Assembly: GCF_907164915.1 (NCBI RefSeq)
Contig: NC_061868.1
Coordinates: forward strand, 49,413,689 to 49,477,688
DNA from: Impatiens glandulifera
Lineage: Eukaryota > Streptophyta > Magnoliopsida > Ericales > Balsaminaceae
Length of the DNA: 64,000 nucleotides
Direction: 5' to 3'
Shown here: in pieces, positions 1-13,032 of the stretch
Layout of the letters: every line of letters starts with the position of its first letter
Numbering within the stretch: the stretch's first letter is position 1
Made by a program: the position numbers and the translations under genes
Notes under the pieces: generated by a model
Seen by the model: only the letters and a program-made list of their open reading frames with translations
What the model was told of the DNA's origin: nothing
Database searches by the model: none

Positions 1-1725
1 TCCGGTATGTGTTCTATCTTTAATTCAATATTTTTGAGAATTTTAAAAGAAGCTTATATATTTAATGGGCAAATATTTTCAAGGGTGGTTAGTAAATGTC
101 ACCTCTTATCTCCTTTAATGGGTTTTAAGGGAGAAAGGTACATTGAAAATGTACGAAAAATTCTAAGTAGTTTATTCAAAATCTTGACCAGGTTATAGTA
201 GTACAATTTGAGCTAACTTAGGCAATAAGAAATATTAAAAAAATGATGAAATGTTAATTATTCTTAGAGTAACTAGTATGACAGTGCATTTAGCATTTGA
301 AATAAATATTAAACTTGAAAGCTTAAATGCCTTTAATTAGTTTATAAATTATTCAGTGTGAGTTAGGTAGAGATTATTTGAGTAATAGAAAAAGAGTTAC
401 ATATTTAAAACATCTTACTGAAATTTATTTTAACGTATTGTTTGACATTTTATAGACAAAAAAACAAATTTGACAACTTGTCTTAATTTAATCACTTCCT
501 CGTCACCATCCTAATCCATAAAGATTGATAATTAATTATGCTAAAAACTGCTAATCGGATCATTTTGCTTCATGTTAATTTAATAAGTGTAGCTCTTATA
601 GCACTGGGAAACCTCAACATTTGTCCATTTTTTAATTAATATAAAGTATTTCAAGTATAGAAAAGTTGTGTTTTTTTAGTTCTATTATGGTTAAATATTG
701 TCTAATTTAATGGGAGTTTCGTGATAACTAATAATCGGTCTTAATTTAATTTAGAAAATAAACTTTAAAATTCTACAATTTAACATTAATCGCAGTTACA
801 TGTCATCTTAAAAAAATCTAACGTGATTATCCAAACTTTTAAAATCCAATTATAATTTTAAATTTTAATGGGTAATAATGTTTCTTATATATTCAATTAA
901 ATTTAAAATATATTTTTATACATGCTTGGTTTGAATTGCTCCTTATATATTTATTTATTTGAAGTTGTTCTTTAAATATTTTTTTTGTTTGAAATTGTTC
1001 ATTATATATTTATTTTTATTTGAAATTATTTTTTGTACATTTATTTTTATTTGAAATTATTCATTTTACATTTATTTTTATTTAAATTTACGCTATAAAT
1101 ATCTTTAACTATTTATAATGTTATAAAATCGTTAATTTGTATTGAAAATATACACAAATTCTTCTTAGACGTGATATATCAATTTTTAAGTTATATTATG
1201 GACAGAACATTTACCTTCATCTTGAGACAACTTCTTCAATTTAATTCTTAAACAACGATAAATCTGTTAGGTTCTATTTTACAGACAAAAAATCTTATAG
1301 ACTATGACTCCGAGGAGATTGTTACTCATTTATATGTAAATATTGTGTATTTGTATTGTGCTTTCAAAATTATCTCTCAATAATAAAATAATATATATTA
1401 ATATTAAAAATATTTAATATTTTTATAATTAAAATATAAATAATATGATATATATTACAAAATATAAAATATAACAGTGTAATACAAAACTCTAACTGAG
1501 TTGAATGGACTGTTATACCTGATTTACACTCAAATAGTGATTATCCCCTAACGAGAATATAAGAGACTTTATTAGTCAAAATAATAAACTGCAAATCTAA
1601 AAAATACAACATAATTAGGCGATAATTTTAAATTAGTTATAAAAGAAAAATTATGTTACAAATCAGGGTTTGATTTTGACCTAAGAAAAAAAAGACATCA
1701 TTTTTATTTTGTCACCGGCACCTCT
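1..1725. other. AT-rich intergenic DNA
   Basis: No coding region, RNA gene or convincing transposon end is visible. The stretch is strongly AT-rich. Around 900-1090 there is a loose series of TTATATATTTATTT / TTTGAAATTATT units that looks like a degenerate tandem repeat. Short open frames here carry no recognisable protein. Confidence 0.6.
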
Positions 1726-1764
1726 AACTGATATATGGACCGGGTGGAAAACCTAAGGGAGACA

Positions 1765-1805
1765 CACGTGGCTGAAAGTCGAAGCATCTCGTCACTTAGC
1801 ACGTG
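1765..1805 (+). promoter_or_regulatory. two CACGTG G-box cores upstream of the IBA57-like gene
   Basis: CACGTG occurs at 1765-1770 (in ACACGTGGC) and at 1800-1805 (in GCACGTGTCC), about 100-140 bases before the ATG at 1907. Both have ABRE/G-box-like flanks, the type bound by bZIP and bHLH factors. The motif match is visible. Function is inferred. Confidence 0.4.
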
Positions 1806-1906
1806 TCCACAGCACTCCCAGATTGCCGCCGGCGCAAGGAGAAGTCTCATCTTCTTCGTCATAGTTTCTTGTCCGTGGAAGGAATAGACTCAAAATTCTG
1901 ATTTCG

Positions 1907-3629
1907 ATGCACCGATTCAGATTTTCCGTTCAATTGTCATGCAGATACATACGGCGCTTCACTAGCCAAAGTACCCACCTCGAGAATGTAGGTACAATGG
2001 CATCCCTCCTCAAATCTCGCACTGTTCTTCGCTTCAGAGGCCCCGACAACGTCAAATTCCTTCAGGGCCTGTTAACCAACGACCTACGGAAATTCGAGGA
2101 ACCCGTCGTCGGTGAGAAAAGATTACCTATCCCGACGCCTAATATGCCCACATCCACGATTCCCCCTGTCTATGCTGCAATGTTGACACCGCAGGGTAGG
2201 TTTCTATACGATTTCTTCATATATAAGCCATCTCAACCTCATGAGAAGCTTGACAAAACTGGATCCGGACCCGGGACAGACACGCGTGAATTGGAGCTAT
2301 ACGCGGATGTAGATACCGCCGTGCTGGATGAGCTCTTGACATCCTTGAAAAAGTATGTTCTCACTTTCTCATCAGTTAATCGAAACATAATGCAATCTGA
2401 GAAGTTGAATTGTCTCCTGTTCTTGTCTACAAACTGAAAATTAGTATAGTTCTTGTATGTTTCTCAGTTTGCTTGAGCTGATAGCATGTTCAACTGTTGA
2501 TTTGAGATGCTTACTGAACTGAAAAGTGGCAGCTTTTAGTTTAATTTTAAATTTCTGAAATGGGAAATGCAGGTATCGTTTAAGGTCCAAGGTTGACATA
2601 GAGAATGTGGGTGAAGAGTACTCATGCTGGCAACGGTATGGTGAAAACCATCTAGGATCTTCTGAAGAAGAAGAAGAAGAACCAGAGGCTGCTTCTGTTG
2701 GTTCGGGAGGGGGAGTTGATCAGATTGGTGTGGCAGCTTCCCATGGAGATGATCTTGGATGGCAGTGGCATAAAGATCCTAGACTGGACTGTTTGGGATT
2801 CAGAGGAATCTTCCCATCGAATACTACCCGTGAGGTTCCTTGTACTATTTTACTTGTATGTGTCTCTCTAATGTCGAATCGTCTGGATCTTATATCGTAT
2901 GTTGCATTTACAGCACCACTGGTTGAGGCAAATAAGGAAACTGATGAAGGAAATTATCGTCTCTGGAGGGTAGAAAGGGGAGTAGCTGAAGGCTCGACTG
3001 ACATCCCAAAAGGTACAAATATATACACATTTAGTATCATTCACCAAGTTTCTTTATCCTAAACTGTGTTAATACCTGGTTTTCCAATTGAAAATGAATA
3101 TTTAGGTGAGGCAATACCACTAGAGTACAACCTTGCAGGTTTAAATGCAATAAGTTTTGATAAAGGGTGCTATATTGGCCAAGAACTCATTGCTCGCACC
3201 CATCACCGTGGAGTGATTCGAAAGCGGTTGCTCCCTTTGAAGTTTGTCGATAATGAAGGGAAAGGTACAATCTTTATCAAACAGGACTGGCCAATATTTT
3301 CTTTTTGCGAGATCATCAGTTTCCGGATCTAGGCCTAGCCATTTAAAATGTTTGGTTTGTTAATCTCTTATTTTTCAGAAGTTGGAGAGAAGATAGCTCC
3401 TGGTGCAGAAGTCATTGATACATCAACATCGACTGGAAGGAAAACTGGGAATGTAACAACTTCCATTGGATGTCGTGGTCTGGGCATTTTGCGTTTAGAT
3501 GAAGCACTCAAAGGGTCAAACTCTCTTGCCATACAAGGACTGGAAAACATAAAAGTTCAGGCCATTATACCCGAATGGTGGCCTTCTGAATGGTATTCAG
3601 AATATCAAACACAAGCAGCAGTTTCTTGA
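1907..3629 (+). CDS. IBA57-like mitochondrial Fe-S cluster assembly factor (YgfZ/GcvT-like)
   Basis: Five exons join in frame: 1907-2352, 2573-2829, 2914-3012, 3106-3264 and 3379-3629, all with GT-AG introns, giving 403 residues. The signature KGCYIGQE lies at residues 287-294 and is followed by ARTHHRG, the hallmark of the folate-binding YgfZ/IBA57 family (COG0354). IBA57 works with the A-type ISCA proteins to mature mitochondrial [4Fe-4S] proteins. The N-terminus is basic, has few acidic residues and is rich in Ser/Thr/Arg, as expected for a mitochondrial presequence. The body starts near residue 31 with the family pattern ([11 protein letters not shown], then FLQGLLTND). An acidic insert (runs of Glu) at about residue 165 is probably a surface loop. 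The gene is convergent with the receptor kinase, whose stop codon is 131 bases away. It looks intact. The best Arabidopsis match I recall is At4g12130. Confidence 0.9.
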
Positions 3630-3759
3630 GCGTTTTTGTAGACAGCATACCACTGTTTCTTTTTATTTATTTCTTAAGTTAAAAGTCGAATAATTGTAAT
3701 TTTACAAAATCACAGCTTCAATCATCTATGTCACTTAAACTTAGTACAATGTATGGAAT

Positions 3760-5873
3760 TTACTTAGAATAAAGCTCTTGAATAACAGTATGGATACTTG
3801 GTCTTTGATCAGGAACCTCATGTGTGCAGAAAAGAGCAATTTCTGTTAGTTTAGCAGCTTCGGAATTCAAAAGGCTGGTTTTGAGATTCGGGTCAACAAA
3901 GTCTTCCAATCTACTTGATTCGGCTGCAACCCGCATCATATTTGTAAGTTTACGTTTCCCCGAAAGAATCTGAAGGATGATTACCCCAAAAGCATAAACG
4001 TCGCTCTTCTCTGTAAAACGACCTGTAGTTACATATTCAGGGGCCATATATCCAAGAGCCGCGCTAGCCTTAAGAGCTGAAAAGATAACATCATCGGCTA
4101 GGAGTTTCAAAAGACCAGAATCCATTATCAACGGATTAAAGCTCCCATCAAGGAGAATTTTTTCCACTGAAATGTTTTGATGGACTATAGCTGATTTATG
4201 CAAATACCCAATGCCTGAAATTCAGTTGAAGAAAAGACAGATAAGAGAATTGAAGAAAAGACATGTGAATATGATTAAAGCAATACAAGTACTGACCCTT
4301 GGCAATTCCATTGATGATATGAACCCTAGTTGGCCAATCAAGAATAAATCTGCTTCCATCGAGATAATTTGAGAGATTTCCATTGGCGGCAAAATCGTAG
4401 ATAAGGAAACACTGAACCCTACCCTTTGAATAGCAAAAGCCTCTCAGCCTAACAAGATTGTCATTTCTTAAAGATGTTAACAAGCTTAAACCTTTCATCA
4501 ACTCGGCCTCCTCTGACTTACAGCAGTTACCGCTAATACTCTTGATCGCCACATTTGATCCATTTTTCAACGTTCCTTTGTAAACAGTCGAGAAACTCGA
4601 CTTTCCCAACAAATTTAAGTCTGAGAAATACTGGGTTGCTGATTCAACATCTTCTAAATTGAACTTAAACCCATTCAGGACCTCTTCTTCGGCTGGCGGC
4701 TGAGTTCTCGAGAATTCTCGAGATCCATTGGAAATGTTTTCAATCTTCTGTTTCTTCCTTTGGAATTTAAGGAAAACCAGGAAGCCGGCTACTACCAAGG
4801 AGACAGTTACAAAACTGACGCAGGATATGACAATAATTTGCGAAATCTTAAGAGAGTGTCTACAATGTGTTTGGTTGTTGCAGTCAACATGGAAACTTGG
4901 ATCATCGACATTCCCTGCAATAGGATCTTCTGGTTTGTGATCCAATGAAGTGCAAACTCTCAATCCTATGCCACAGAGTCTTGGATTGTTCTCAACGTGA
5001 AGTCCTCCTCCATTTACGAGTCTCTTCAAAGCTTTGAAAGAGTTAAAACCATCACAGAAGTCAAAATCGCGTTTATGTTCAGCTTGTTTAGTTATATGAC
5101 AAAAGAAACCTACTTACCAAGAGGGACAGCGCCAGAAAGAGTGTTGTTTTCGACATTCAATAATTTCAAAGGTAAAATATTAGCCAATGTTGCTGGAATT
5201 GGACCGGAGAAATTGTTAAAGCTTAGATCCAACCTTTCAAGCAATACCAACTTCCCTAGACTTGAAGGAATTGATCCGTTCAATCTATTATGTTGCAAAG
5301 CAAGAACATTTAGCTTCTTGATTGATCCAATGTTTGTGGGTATGATTCCAGTCAAGTGATTACAACATAGCTGAAAAACTGGTAACAAAATAACTAGTTA
5401 ATAATCATGTCATTCGATAAAGATAGGGAATAAAGAGATTAACCTTGAAGACTAGCCATGTTACCAATCTCGGTCGGTATTGAGCCAGAAAGATTATTTA
5501 CATTCAAATAAAGATCAACCAATTCAGTAAGATTTGCTATTTCCTTTGGTATTTCTCCAGATAGAGAATTGTAATGCAAGTAAAGACCAGACAAACACTT
5601 TAGCTCCGCCACCGCCGGTGAAATCTTCCCGGAGAGACCCTTTCCCTGTAAGGAAATATTGGCTACCTTCCTGTGCTCATTACAAGCCACTCCCTCGAAA
5701 GAACCGCTACATGGGTCTCCTTCCATGATCCAGGAAGTTAAGTGTTTGTTCTCTGGATCGAGAGAGGTCTTTATCTCCATTAGAGCTCTCAGCTCCGCAT
5801 TTCCACAAACAGTTGGAGTCCTGTAAAACGCCAAAGTAAGAAGGACAGCAGTCAGATACTTGAGTAAGCCCAT
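3760..5873 (-). CDS. LRR receptor-like kinase, probably a pseudokinase
   Basis: Four exons (5873-5444, 5378-5118, 5031-4297, 4214-3760) join in frame to 626 residues. An in-frame ATG at 5909 would add 12 residues; I prefer 5873 because a hydrophobic signal peptide follows directly (MGLLKYLTAVLLTLAF). Order: signal peptide; LRR N-terminal domain with a CxGSFxGVxC motif; about five LRRs (LxGxIP type); a Cys-containing juxtamembrane stretch; a membrane helix at about 296-318; and a kinase-like domain from about 358. The VAIK lysine is present. The catalytic loop reads HQN (487-489) instead of HRD, and DFG is replaced by DSG (507-509), so phosphotransfer is unlikely. Known plant relatives such as the At4g22730/At5g51560 type share these changes, so this is probably family character rather than damage. 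The ligand and partner are unknown. Confidence 0.87.
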
Positions 5874-7460
5874 TTCGCCGCTTCTTCGGATCCAAATGCT
5901 CGAATGCAACTCTAGCTAAACCCCCTTTTTCTTTCTTAGAATGATTTCAATTCCATGAATTTACAGACGAAATGAAATGTAAATTGCAGAGTGTGTGTTG
6001 TGTGTGAGAGAGAAGGAGCTATTGCAAATCTCAATTCTTAAGCTTTATGTGTAAAAGGAGGACTTTGAATACAAGACCTTTTAGCTGTCTATTTTCAAAT
6101 CTAATTATTGTGCACAAAAACCAAACAATTATTATTTATTAATGCCAGATAAACATTATTTTGACTAATTAATTGTTAAATGATAATATAATAAAACTAA
6201 TTATTAATTCTCTATTAGTCTACTAATAACAAACTGATCTTCTTCATTTATGACATTACTAAGAGCGTGAGTTCTCCTAAAGATACATCAACAAATGTAG
6301 CCAACTTTTAGGTCAAATTGATGGAATGAAATTCTAACAATAATATCGCAATGACTAAAAATCAATTTATCTCATCATGTGGTGGATGATTTGAAAATAG
6401 AAAAAATTTTGAAGAGAAAAATTATAAATATGTTTGTTTCAAAATTTTAATGTTACACGTGTTTCAATCTGAAAAAAAGGTAAATACGAGATGATATTAT
6501 TTTATCTAATTGTTATTTAAAATTCTTACATTATTATTTTTTTTTCATTTTTAATTTGTAAACGCATTTTTACACTATTTTTAATATAAAATGATATTTT
6601 ATAAAAAGAAAATGTTTTTTTATTAAACATTTAATAATGTAAAAAGGACATGCATATTAATTTCTCAACCCATTAATAATAACACAAGTTTGAGTTGAAT
6701 TATTAACTATAAAACCCTAATCCCAACACTTCCCATAGCCTTATCTTAGGTAAGTAATAATTTATAATTAGTGAAAATAATAAAATATTAACTAAAGAAA
6801 ATACTTTAATTACAAGGCAAGTCAAGTCAAAATTCTCATATTCCTCCACCATTCACGATCACAAGTGGAGGGAAATACATTAGTAAAAATGTAAATTAAC
6901 TATTACTTAATTATCAACAACAACCCATTTGTTAAAGTATTTATAAATAGTGATGATTTAATTGTCCGTTTGTTAAAGTAGTTAGACCTAAATTTGGAGT
7001 CTATATATAGGGCATATAAATATAAATATATGAAAAAACAGGTGAGAGGAAGGGAAAGCTAACATTAATTATTATCTGCCCTTAAATAGAAAAAAAAAAA
7101 GGACAGAAGAATACCAAACATTAAATGTAAACCGTGTGATACATTTAAAACATGACCCGACCAGTGTCCAATTGTGTGTGTGTGTGTGTGAAGATTACCA
7201 TAAAGTCTTACATGTCTAAAAGTATTATTATTTTTGAATTGATTGAAGTAAGTATTACAAAATCTACTTTATAAAGTAGATGTAAAAAAACTAATTTATT
7301 GAAGTTATTTAACAACTTACTGCCCCCTAACAAAGTAATTATTCTTCTTCTAGATGGGTAGTAGTTATTATTTTGTTTCATGGCATGTTTGTCTAAAAAT
7401 ATGATATACCAACCAACCTTGCTTAGCCGGCAATTGTCTGTCTGTCTGTATGCGAGATGC

Positions 7461-7507
7461 GAGAGTTCAATTAAGAGACGAAACCAACGAGAAAGATTAC
7501 ACTTAAA
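7461..7507 (+). repeat. direct repeat, copy 1
   Basis: A stretch of about 47 bases starting GAGAGTTCAATTAAGAGACG and ending in AAAGATTACACTTAAA recurs at 9085-9135 with a few changes and a 4-base insertion. The two copies bracket about 1.6 kb of AT-rich DNA. Origin unknown: either a local duplication or traces of a repeat family. Confidence 0.7.
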
Positions 7508-9084
7508 CGGTTGGAAATTGAGTCATCAAGATTCAAAAATAAATCTTTCATACATGTGATGTGAAAAATAACAAATTAAAGAAAGACAGGGAAAAACAAC
7601 TATATATAAATTTTTCATTACCAGGAGATAGACAGTGAATAAAATTACTCTATATGACATGACCAGTTATTACAGAATAGTGTTTTGCTTTACTTTATTT
7701 TTCATATCATATTTTAGCAGACAAATAATTAGAATCATATCAGTTCAAATATACTATGATGTTTTAAAAGATCATTAATATGAGATTTGTTTAACTTTTT
7801 TTAGGGATTAATTGAAGTCTATCAAGTTATTATAAAAAAGATAGATTTTTCATAGACTAATTTTGTTTGCTTCCAATTTTTTTTTTTGGTTGTTAGTGTA
7901 CCTTGTTGCCCTTCTTCAATTTAGTACCTTTTTTAAGAATTGAATATCTATATATTGTATATTGTTGTTGTAATGAAATTTGTTCTTTTTTTTTTTTTAA
8001 AGAAAACTTAGAACAAATCTCTTAGTGGCTCTCTTTAGAACAATAATGTATTTATTTAAAGACATTTATAAAATATTAATAAAAATATTGGTTCATTTGT
8101 GTGAGACTTGATCATGAAAAAAAATATAATAAATTTATGAATATATTTATTTAATTTATGTTGTAAATTAATATTTGAATAATATATTTATCTTTCAAAA
8201 TTGATCATTAATTAAATATTTAAAAAATAAATATTAATTAAATATCTCACTTGTGTACTTACCTTCTAAGTTATGCATTTTTTTAGTTTCTTCTAAGTCA
8301 CGGCTTTTTAGTTTTTAGTAAGAATCAAACAAATATCTTGTATGAGCTATAGCCTAAAGGGGATGAACCCGTGATATAGTTCACAAAAACTCAATTGTTA
8401 TGAAGTTTTGCAGACCAACAGGCAACAATAAATGATGGGATTTCAATCCGAATAATGCAATTCCTTAAAATGCCAACCAGAATTAATTACAAAACCCAAC
8501 AAAATGTACTACATATTGAAACTGAGTTGAAAAATAATGTGATTTTCTATGAACTTGAGGTTCTGTTTGTTTGAAGAAAGTTATTATATATATATATATT
8601 ATATATGATGAGAAATTCAATAATCTCAATCAAATAATGTAGGAATGTGTCAAAATCTCACTTATTATAAGCTTCGAGAAATCCTTTGTCCTCCGAATAA
8701 GTATTGGTGCACTTTATGCCCATCAAAGAATCTCGAGATGCTAATCCACGAAGATAGGATAAATTCGAAAGAACTCATATACGGCAGGTATCATTAACTG
8801 TCCTGTAAATGTTTTTGAATATATTTCCGATCATAGATTCTTTCTGATCTGGCCAACCTGGTCAAGAGTAGACCCCTCAAGTCCTGGAAAGAGACTCTTG
8901 CTCTAATTTGCTCTGTAAGTTGTTTCAATCCAAAAATGATACAAGATTTCTTGAATTCCTACTCTCCTCTATGCACTTATATTTAGCTTGTTTTTAGAGA
9001 ACATTTCTATGCTTCTACAACTGGTGTACAAATTTTAATTTAGCATAAAACTTTCACATATATTGATGTCAAAACTTGTACAAT

Positions 9085-9135
9085 GAGAGTTCAATTTAGA
9101 GACGAACGAAACCAACGAGAAAGATTACACTCAAA
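9085..9135 (+). repeat. direct repeat, copy 2
   Basis: Second copy of the repeat at 7461-7507, reading GAGAGTTCAATTTAGAGACG at its start. It lies about 100 bases beyond the stop codon of the minus-strand hydrolase gene, possibly within its 3' UTR. Confidence 0.7.
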
Positions 9136-9232
9136 GGCAAAAATATACTTGTACAACATCATGTAGCAGCTAATAAGCTAATGGAAATTAATGTTTACGA
9201 AAATCAAGGGGATAAAAATCTACACAAATTGA

Positions 9233-12200
9233 TTATATGTCCAACAGAAGTTGATAATTGACGAGGCTTCTGTATAGGATGAAAATAGATAGATAATAGT
9301 ATAAGTAGTAGTAGTAGACAACTCCAACACAAACTTGAGGCAAAGTATTTACCAGTTGGAATCTACTACTGTTGTTCATCGTGAGCTGTTCATCTCTATT
9401 TTCTGCTGAATCAACACCAGCATCATCTGGAGGCAGAGCTGGTGATGACGATGATGATGAAGATGAAGGGTGGTTGCTCTTTGGAGGGACTCCTCCAGAG
9501 CTGTCTGCGTTATTCTCTTTGGAAGAAGACTCGTCTTCATCTCTTTCATCCCGGTTTTGTTTGCTAGAATTTCCATCCCTACCATCTTTTGATTTGCCAT
9601 GTACCAAATCTGGCCGAGCTTCCACACCCACACGTCTCAGGTGCAGCTGTCGCTCATAAATATAACAGAGATTATTAATTAATTAATAATTTTAAGGAAA
9701 ATCCTGCTCAAATGGGAAACGTGTTTATTTACCTGAAGATGGAGATTCACTTCGTCTGGTCGCGAAAGAAATGGGAAGTCACCTCCACTCTTCAACTCTG
9801 CTCTTCTTGCTCCCGGGTATCTTTCAATCACCTCGTCTTTCAGTTTTTGAGGAATTGCGCAGTAGTCATTCGTCTTCATAACCCAACACCAACATAATAA
9901 GTATGAGAATTACGCACCAACAGCTTCTACTTTTCATATAATAATAATAATAATTAAGCTGGAAATATAGTGATGCAAACGAGACAGTGATAGATAAAAT
10001 TGAGAAGGCTATTGAGAATATCGAGAAAAGTGGAAAGAAGAAGAAAGCAAAGGAAAATAAATCCAGAAAGACATAAACTTCATAGTGATGTGAACTATGA
10101 TACGAGGGAAGACGAATTTAAGCACTAAGAACAACATTGACTTTAGCATATACTGTCTTGATAATTTCTTGTTCTTCTCTCTAGCTTTGTGAGTTTTGAT
10201 GTTTAATTACTCTCTGTAGTCTTATTCTAAAGAACTTGTGGCAATTTGTGTCACGAGTTGGCCAATGGCACATATGATCTTCGTGGGTCGTGACTTATTG
10301 GAAAAGAGACTCACTTTTTCTAAAATAATAATATTTAAGCTATAAATCTGGTGATGGATAATTGGAGAGATATACATGAAAATTTACTCCACAATTCAGT
10401 ATAAAATTTTCATGCTTGGGTAGCTCAATTAATAAGAGTATTAAACTAAGAAGCTAATGTCTCTAAAAAAGGGTTGTCTATGTCTATCTATGCATATTAG
10501 CATAAGGCTGCAAGAATTAACAAAATGTGCTTTGACAAATACATGTATTTAAGAGCCGAATCAAATTTCAGTATATCCAACTAGCATATGCATCCTATAC
10601 TGTCAAGTCGATCTACTTATAATCGAGGTATTTTTTTAAATATTTCCAGCCCAGTACTATGCATTTAGACATCAGGATCATAAAATTTCACACAACAGAT
10701 GGTTTTATCACATACGTCAATGATTGTGATGTTAGAATCTGTAAGCAGCAGTGATCCAACCGAAGCTGAATTAGTGGTTAAGGTCAATCTGGCTGCCAAA
10801 TCATCCTTCGATAAAGTTTCTACCTGCAAAATCGAATGCTAAACGAACTTAGAAAACAGATAAGAGAAACCCATAGCTATTATATTCATGGGTTACTTGA
10901 ACATTCTTTTTTGTAAGTTTAGTGGGCTATTCCAGCTTTTCAAGCAAGTTCAGTGGACTATTTAATCTTTATTTTCAAATAAAAATAAAAGAAGGGACCA
11001 AACATCTTTAGTGATTCTCCTAGGTCATTGAGACTTATAACCTGGGCAACAACAAAATCCACAGAATCAGCAATGAATGGTTCATGAGGCCCATCTCGGA
11101 TTCCTGTAAGGACATATCTCTTCAGCAAAAAGGAAGGGCTCCATCCAACACTGAGACAAAATTAACAAAGTTAGTACCTAAGCTCCAATATAGAATTTGA
11201 AGTGACCAGGTTAGCTCTTAAGCATTCAACATAGTGGAAAAGATAAATTTTACTACAAGGCCCAAGAAAACTACTAGGCATTAATGATAATAATACGATT
11301 GAAGCATTAAAGTAAAAAGTGTTTACTTCAGAATATTTTGATACCCCAAATGGTGTTTCAAAGGAACAGCCTAATAAATATTCACATCTACCTTCAAAAT
11401 CAAGAGTCTTTTGATTAAAAGCACATCCATATCTAGGTAAGCCAATAACCTCTCCTATCTATGGGAAGTCAGACCTAATTTCACAAAGGTATCATAGTTT
11501 GTATGTCACCAACATAGCACTTCTCTTGCAGCAAAGGACAGATGGAAATATTATACAGTAATACCTATAATAATCTCTTTATTACTTCCATAGAAAATGC
11601 AACCCTCCTTCTCATAGCAACTTACTATATTACTTATACGAACCATAAATACTTGTTTTCCAGTATAAGTAACTAGGGGCTTTCTCCTATGGTTTCTACT
11701 ATGCAAATTGAAGCTTTTGTTTTCTCAATTCACCAATAGCATCTTGAATTTCAATCAGGTGGCAGTACTTCAGTTAACTACATATTAACTTTGATCGACC
11801 ATCTCACCAATAAATGAAATTTCTTTTAACTGCGGAAAATTCATCTACAGAATACAAAAACTTAAGTTGAATAGGTAATAAAAGTGATCAAGACAATATA
11901 GAAGGCACATAAGTAACTAGGAAGATCGACATAAAATATAATTATAGAACCGTACATTGGAGCCCAAGGCATTGCAGTTGAGAAACTTTGTGTCTCCAAG
12001 AATGAATTTGAGAGGATCAATGACCTAACTCGACGAGGACGATGCTGTGCAAAGAGTTGTGCTAGGAATCCTCCAAGTGATGTACCATAAAGATGTACCT
12101 GTTAGATTTAAGCTGGTATATGACATGTACCTTGAACTTTTATGAAGATAAACACACAAAATTTATGTCAGAGGAATGAAAAATAAAACTGTTTCCTTGC

Positions 12201-12729
12201 AAATGACATGATATTGGAAGCTGTAATATTGATGCACATGTAAATAACAGTAATATTACATGATGGACATCAATGGCATCAAGAAACTTCTCAAATGCTT
12301 GAATCCACTCATGATGGTCCCAGACACGTGGAATATCAACCGATATGATTCGGTATCCCTGATATTTAAAATAAGAAAAAGAAGTCAATTTTCATATTTG
12401 CGTTTGTGATGTGGTGCACATTCTACTAATTCAGAATATATGAGAGTACCTTTGTAGACAATGACATGATCTGCTTGTAGTAAACCTCAGCAGTTCCGGC
12501 AATGCTAGGAAGACAGATAAGCGGAGGCACAAGTTTTGGACCAAAGTCATAATAACGCCACTGCTTTGTGCCGATCTATAAAATATTATAAATTCAACAA
12601 GATCAGAACAAGAAGTAGATAGATACAGAAACAGCAATAGCAATAGCATTAACTTACTGGGATCTTGTGAAGCGGGACCTGAGACTTAAAGTAGATGAAA
12701 TCACCAGGCGCCGAGAAGACGCCTCTCAT
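9233..12729 (-). CDS. maspardin (SPG21)-type alpha/beta hydrolase
   Basis: Eight exons join in frame: 12729-12658, 12575-12450, 12358-12260, 12098-11956, 11150-11042, 10823-10716, 9873-9733 and 9646-9233, giving 403 residues. The start [17 protein letters not shown], the GTSLGG nucleophile elbow (Ser106) and the end of the core ([17 protein letters not shown]) are characteristic of plant maspardin homologues. Human maspardin is a cytosolic/endosomal protein linked to CD4; the plant substrate is unknown. After the core there is a charged, Ser-rich, low-complexity tail (Ser tract coded near 9465) and then a Tyr/Leu-rich end that reads like non-coding sequence. A GT donor at 9351 would splice that end away into an unidentified ninth exon, so the extreme C-terminus is uncertain. 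The catalytic core looks intact. The Arabidopsis counterpart I recall is At4g12230. Confidence 0.88.
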
Positions 12730-12937
12730 CGTTGATTTCAGATGACAGCCAAAACGAACTCATCAACAATTTGACTTCTCATTGATCCATTCAAAATGGC
12801 CCTTTCTCTCTCCAGATAGCTTGATCAAGCAGGATCTTCCAGGCTGTTCAATTATTTCTCTCTCTCTCTAGAGTGTAACTGTAACCTGCAACCTCGACGA
12901 CTCCAATGGCGAGCGCGCCGTAGAGAAGAAGAGATCA

Positions 12938-13032
12938 CACGTGCCTGCCTGGTTACCCACACGTGACCTGTCTTTCTCTCACTAATCCGACTCATCATCT
13001 TAGTTAATATTTACTGCGCGCGCGCGCAGTAA
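12938..13032 (-). promoter_or_regulatory. two G-boxes and a 22-base GC palindrome upstream of maspardin
   Basis: CACGTG cores lie at 12938-12943 and 12960-12965, both in ACACGTG contexts, about 210-235 bases upstream of the ATG. At 13011-13032 sits a perfect 22-base palindrome with half-site TTACTGCGCGC. It is the only run of alternating CG in an AT-rich setting. Motifs are visible; regulatory function is inferred. Confidence 0.45.

Larger units (their letters stand above)
5910..9232. other. intergenic region between the receptor kinase and maspardin
   Basis: The first ~150 bases are probably the 5' UTR and promoter of the receptor kinase. The remainder is AT-rich with a (TG)n run at 7166-7191 and (AT)n near 8585-8610. 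No protein gene is supported. Part of 8330-9230 is less AT-rich and could hold 3' UTR or a terminal exon of the minus-strand hydrolase gene, but no splice structure can be fixed from the sequence alone. Confidence 0.5.

Noticed and set aside
10400..10470. tRNA-like GGTAGCTCAATTAATAAGAG
   Set aside because: Resembles an A box only. No T arm or cloverleaf can be formed, and it lies in an intron of the hydrolase gene.
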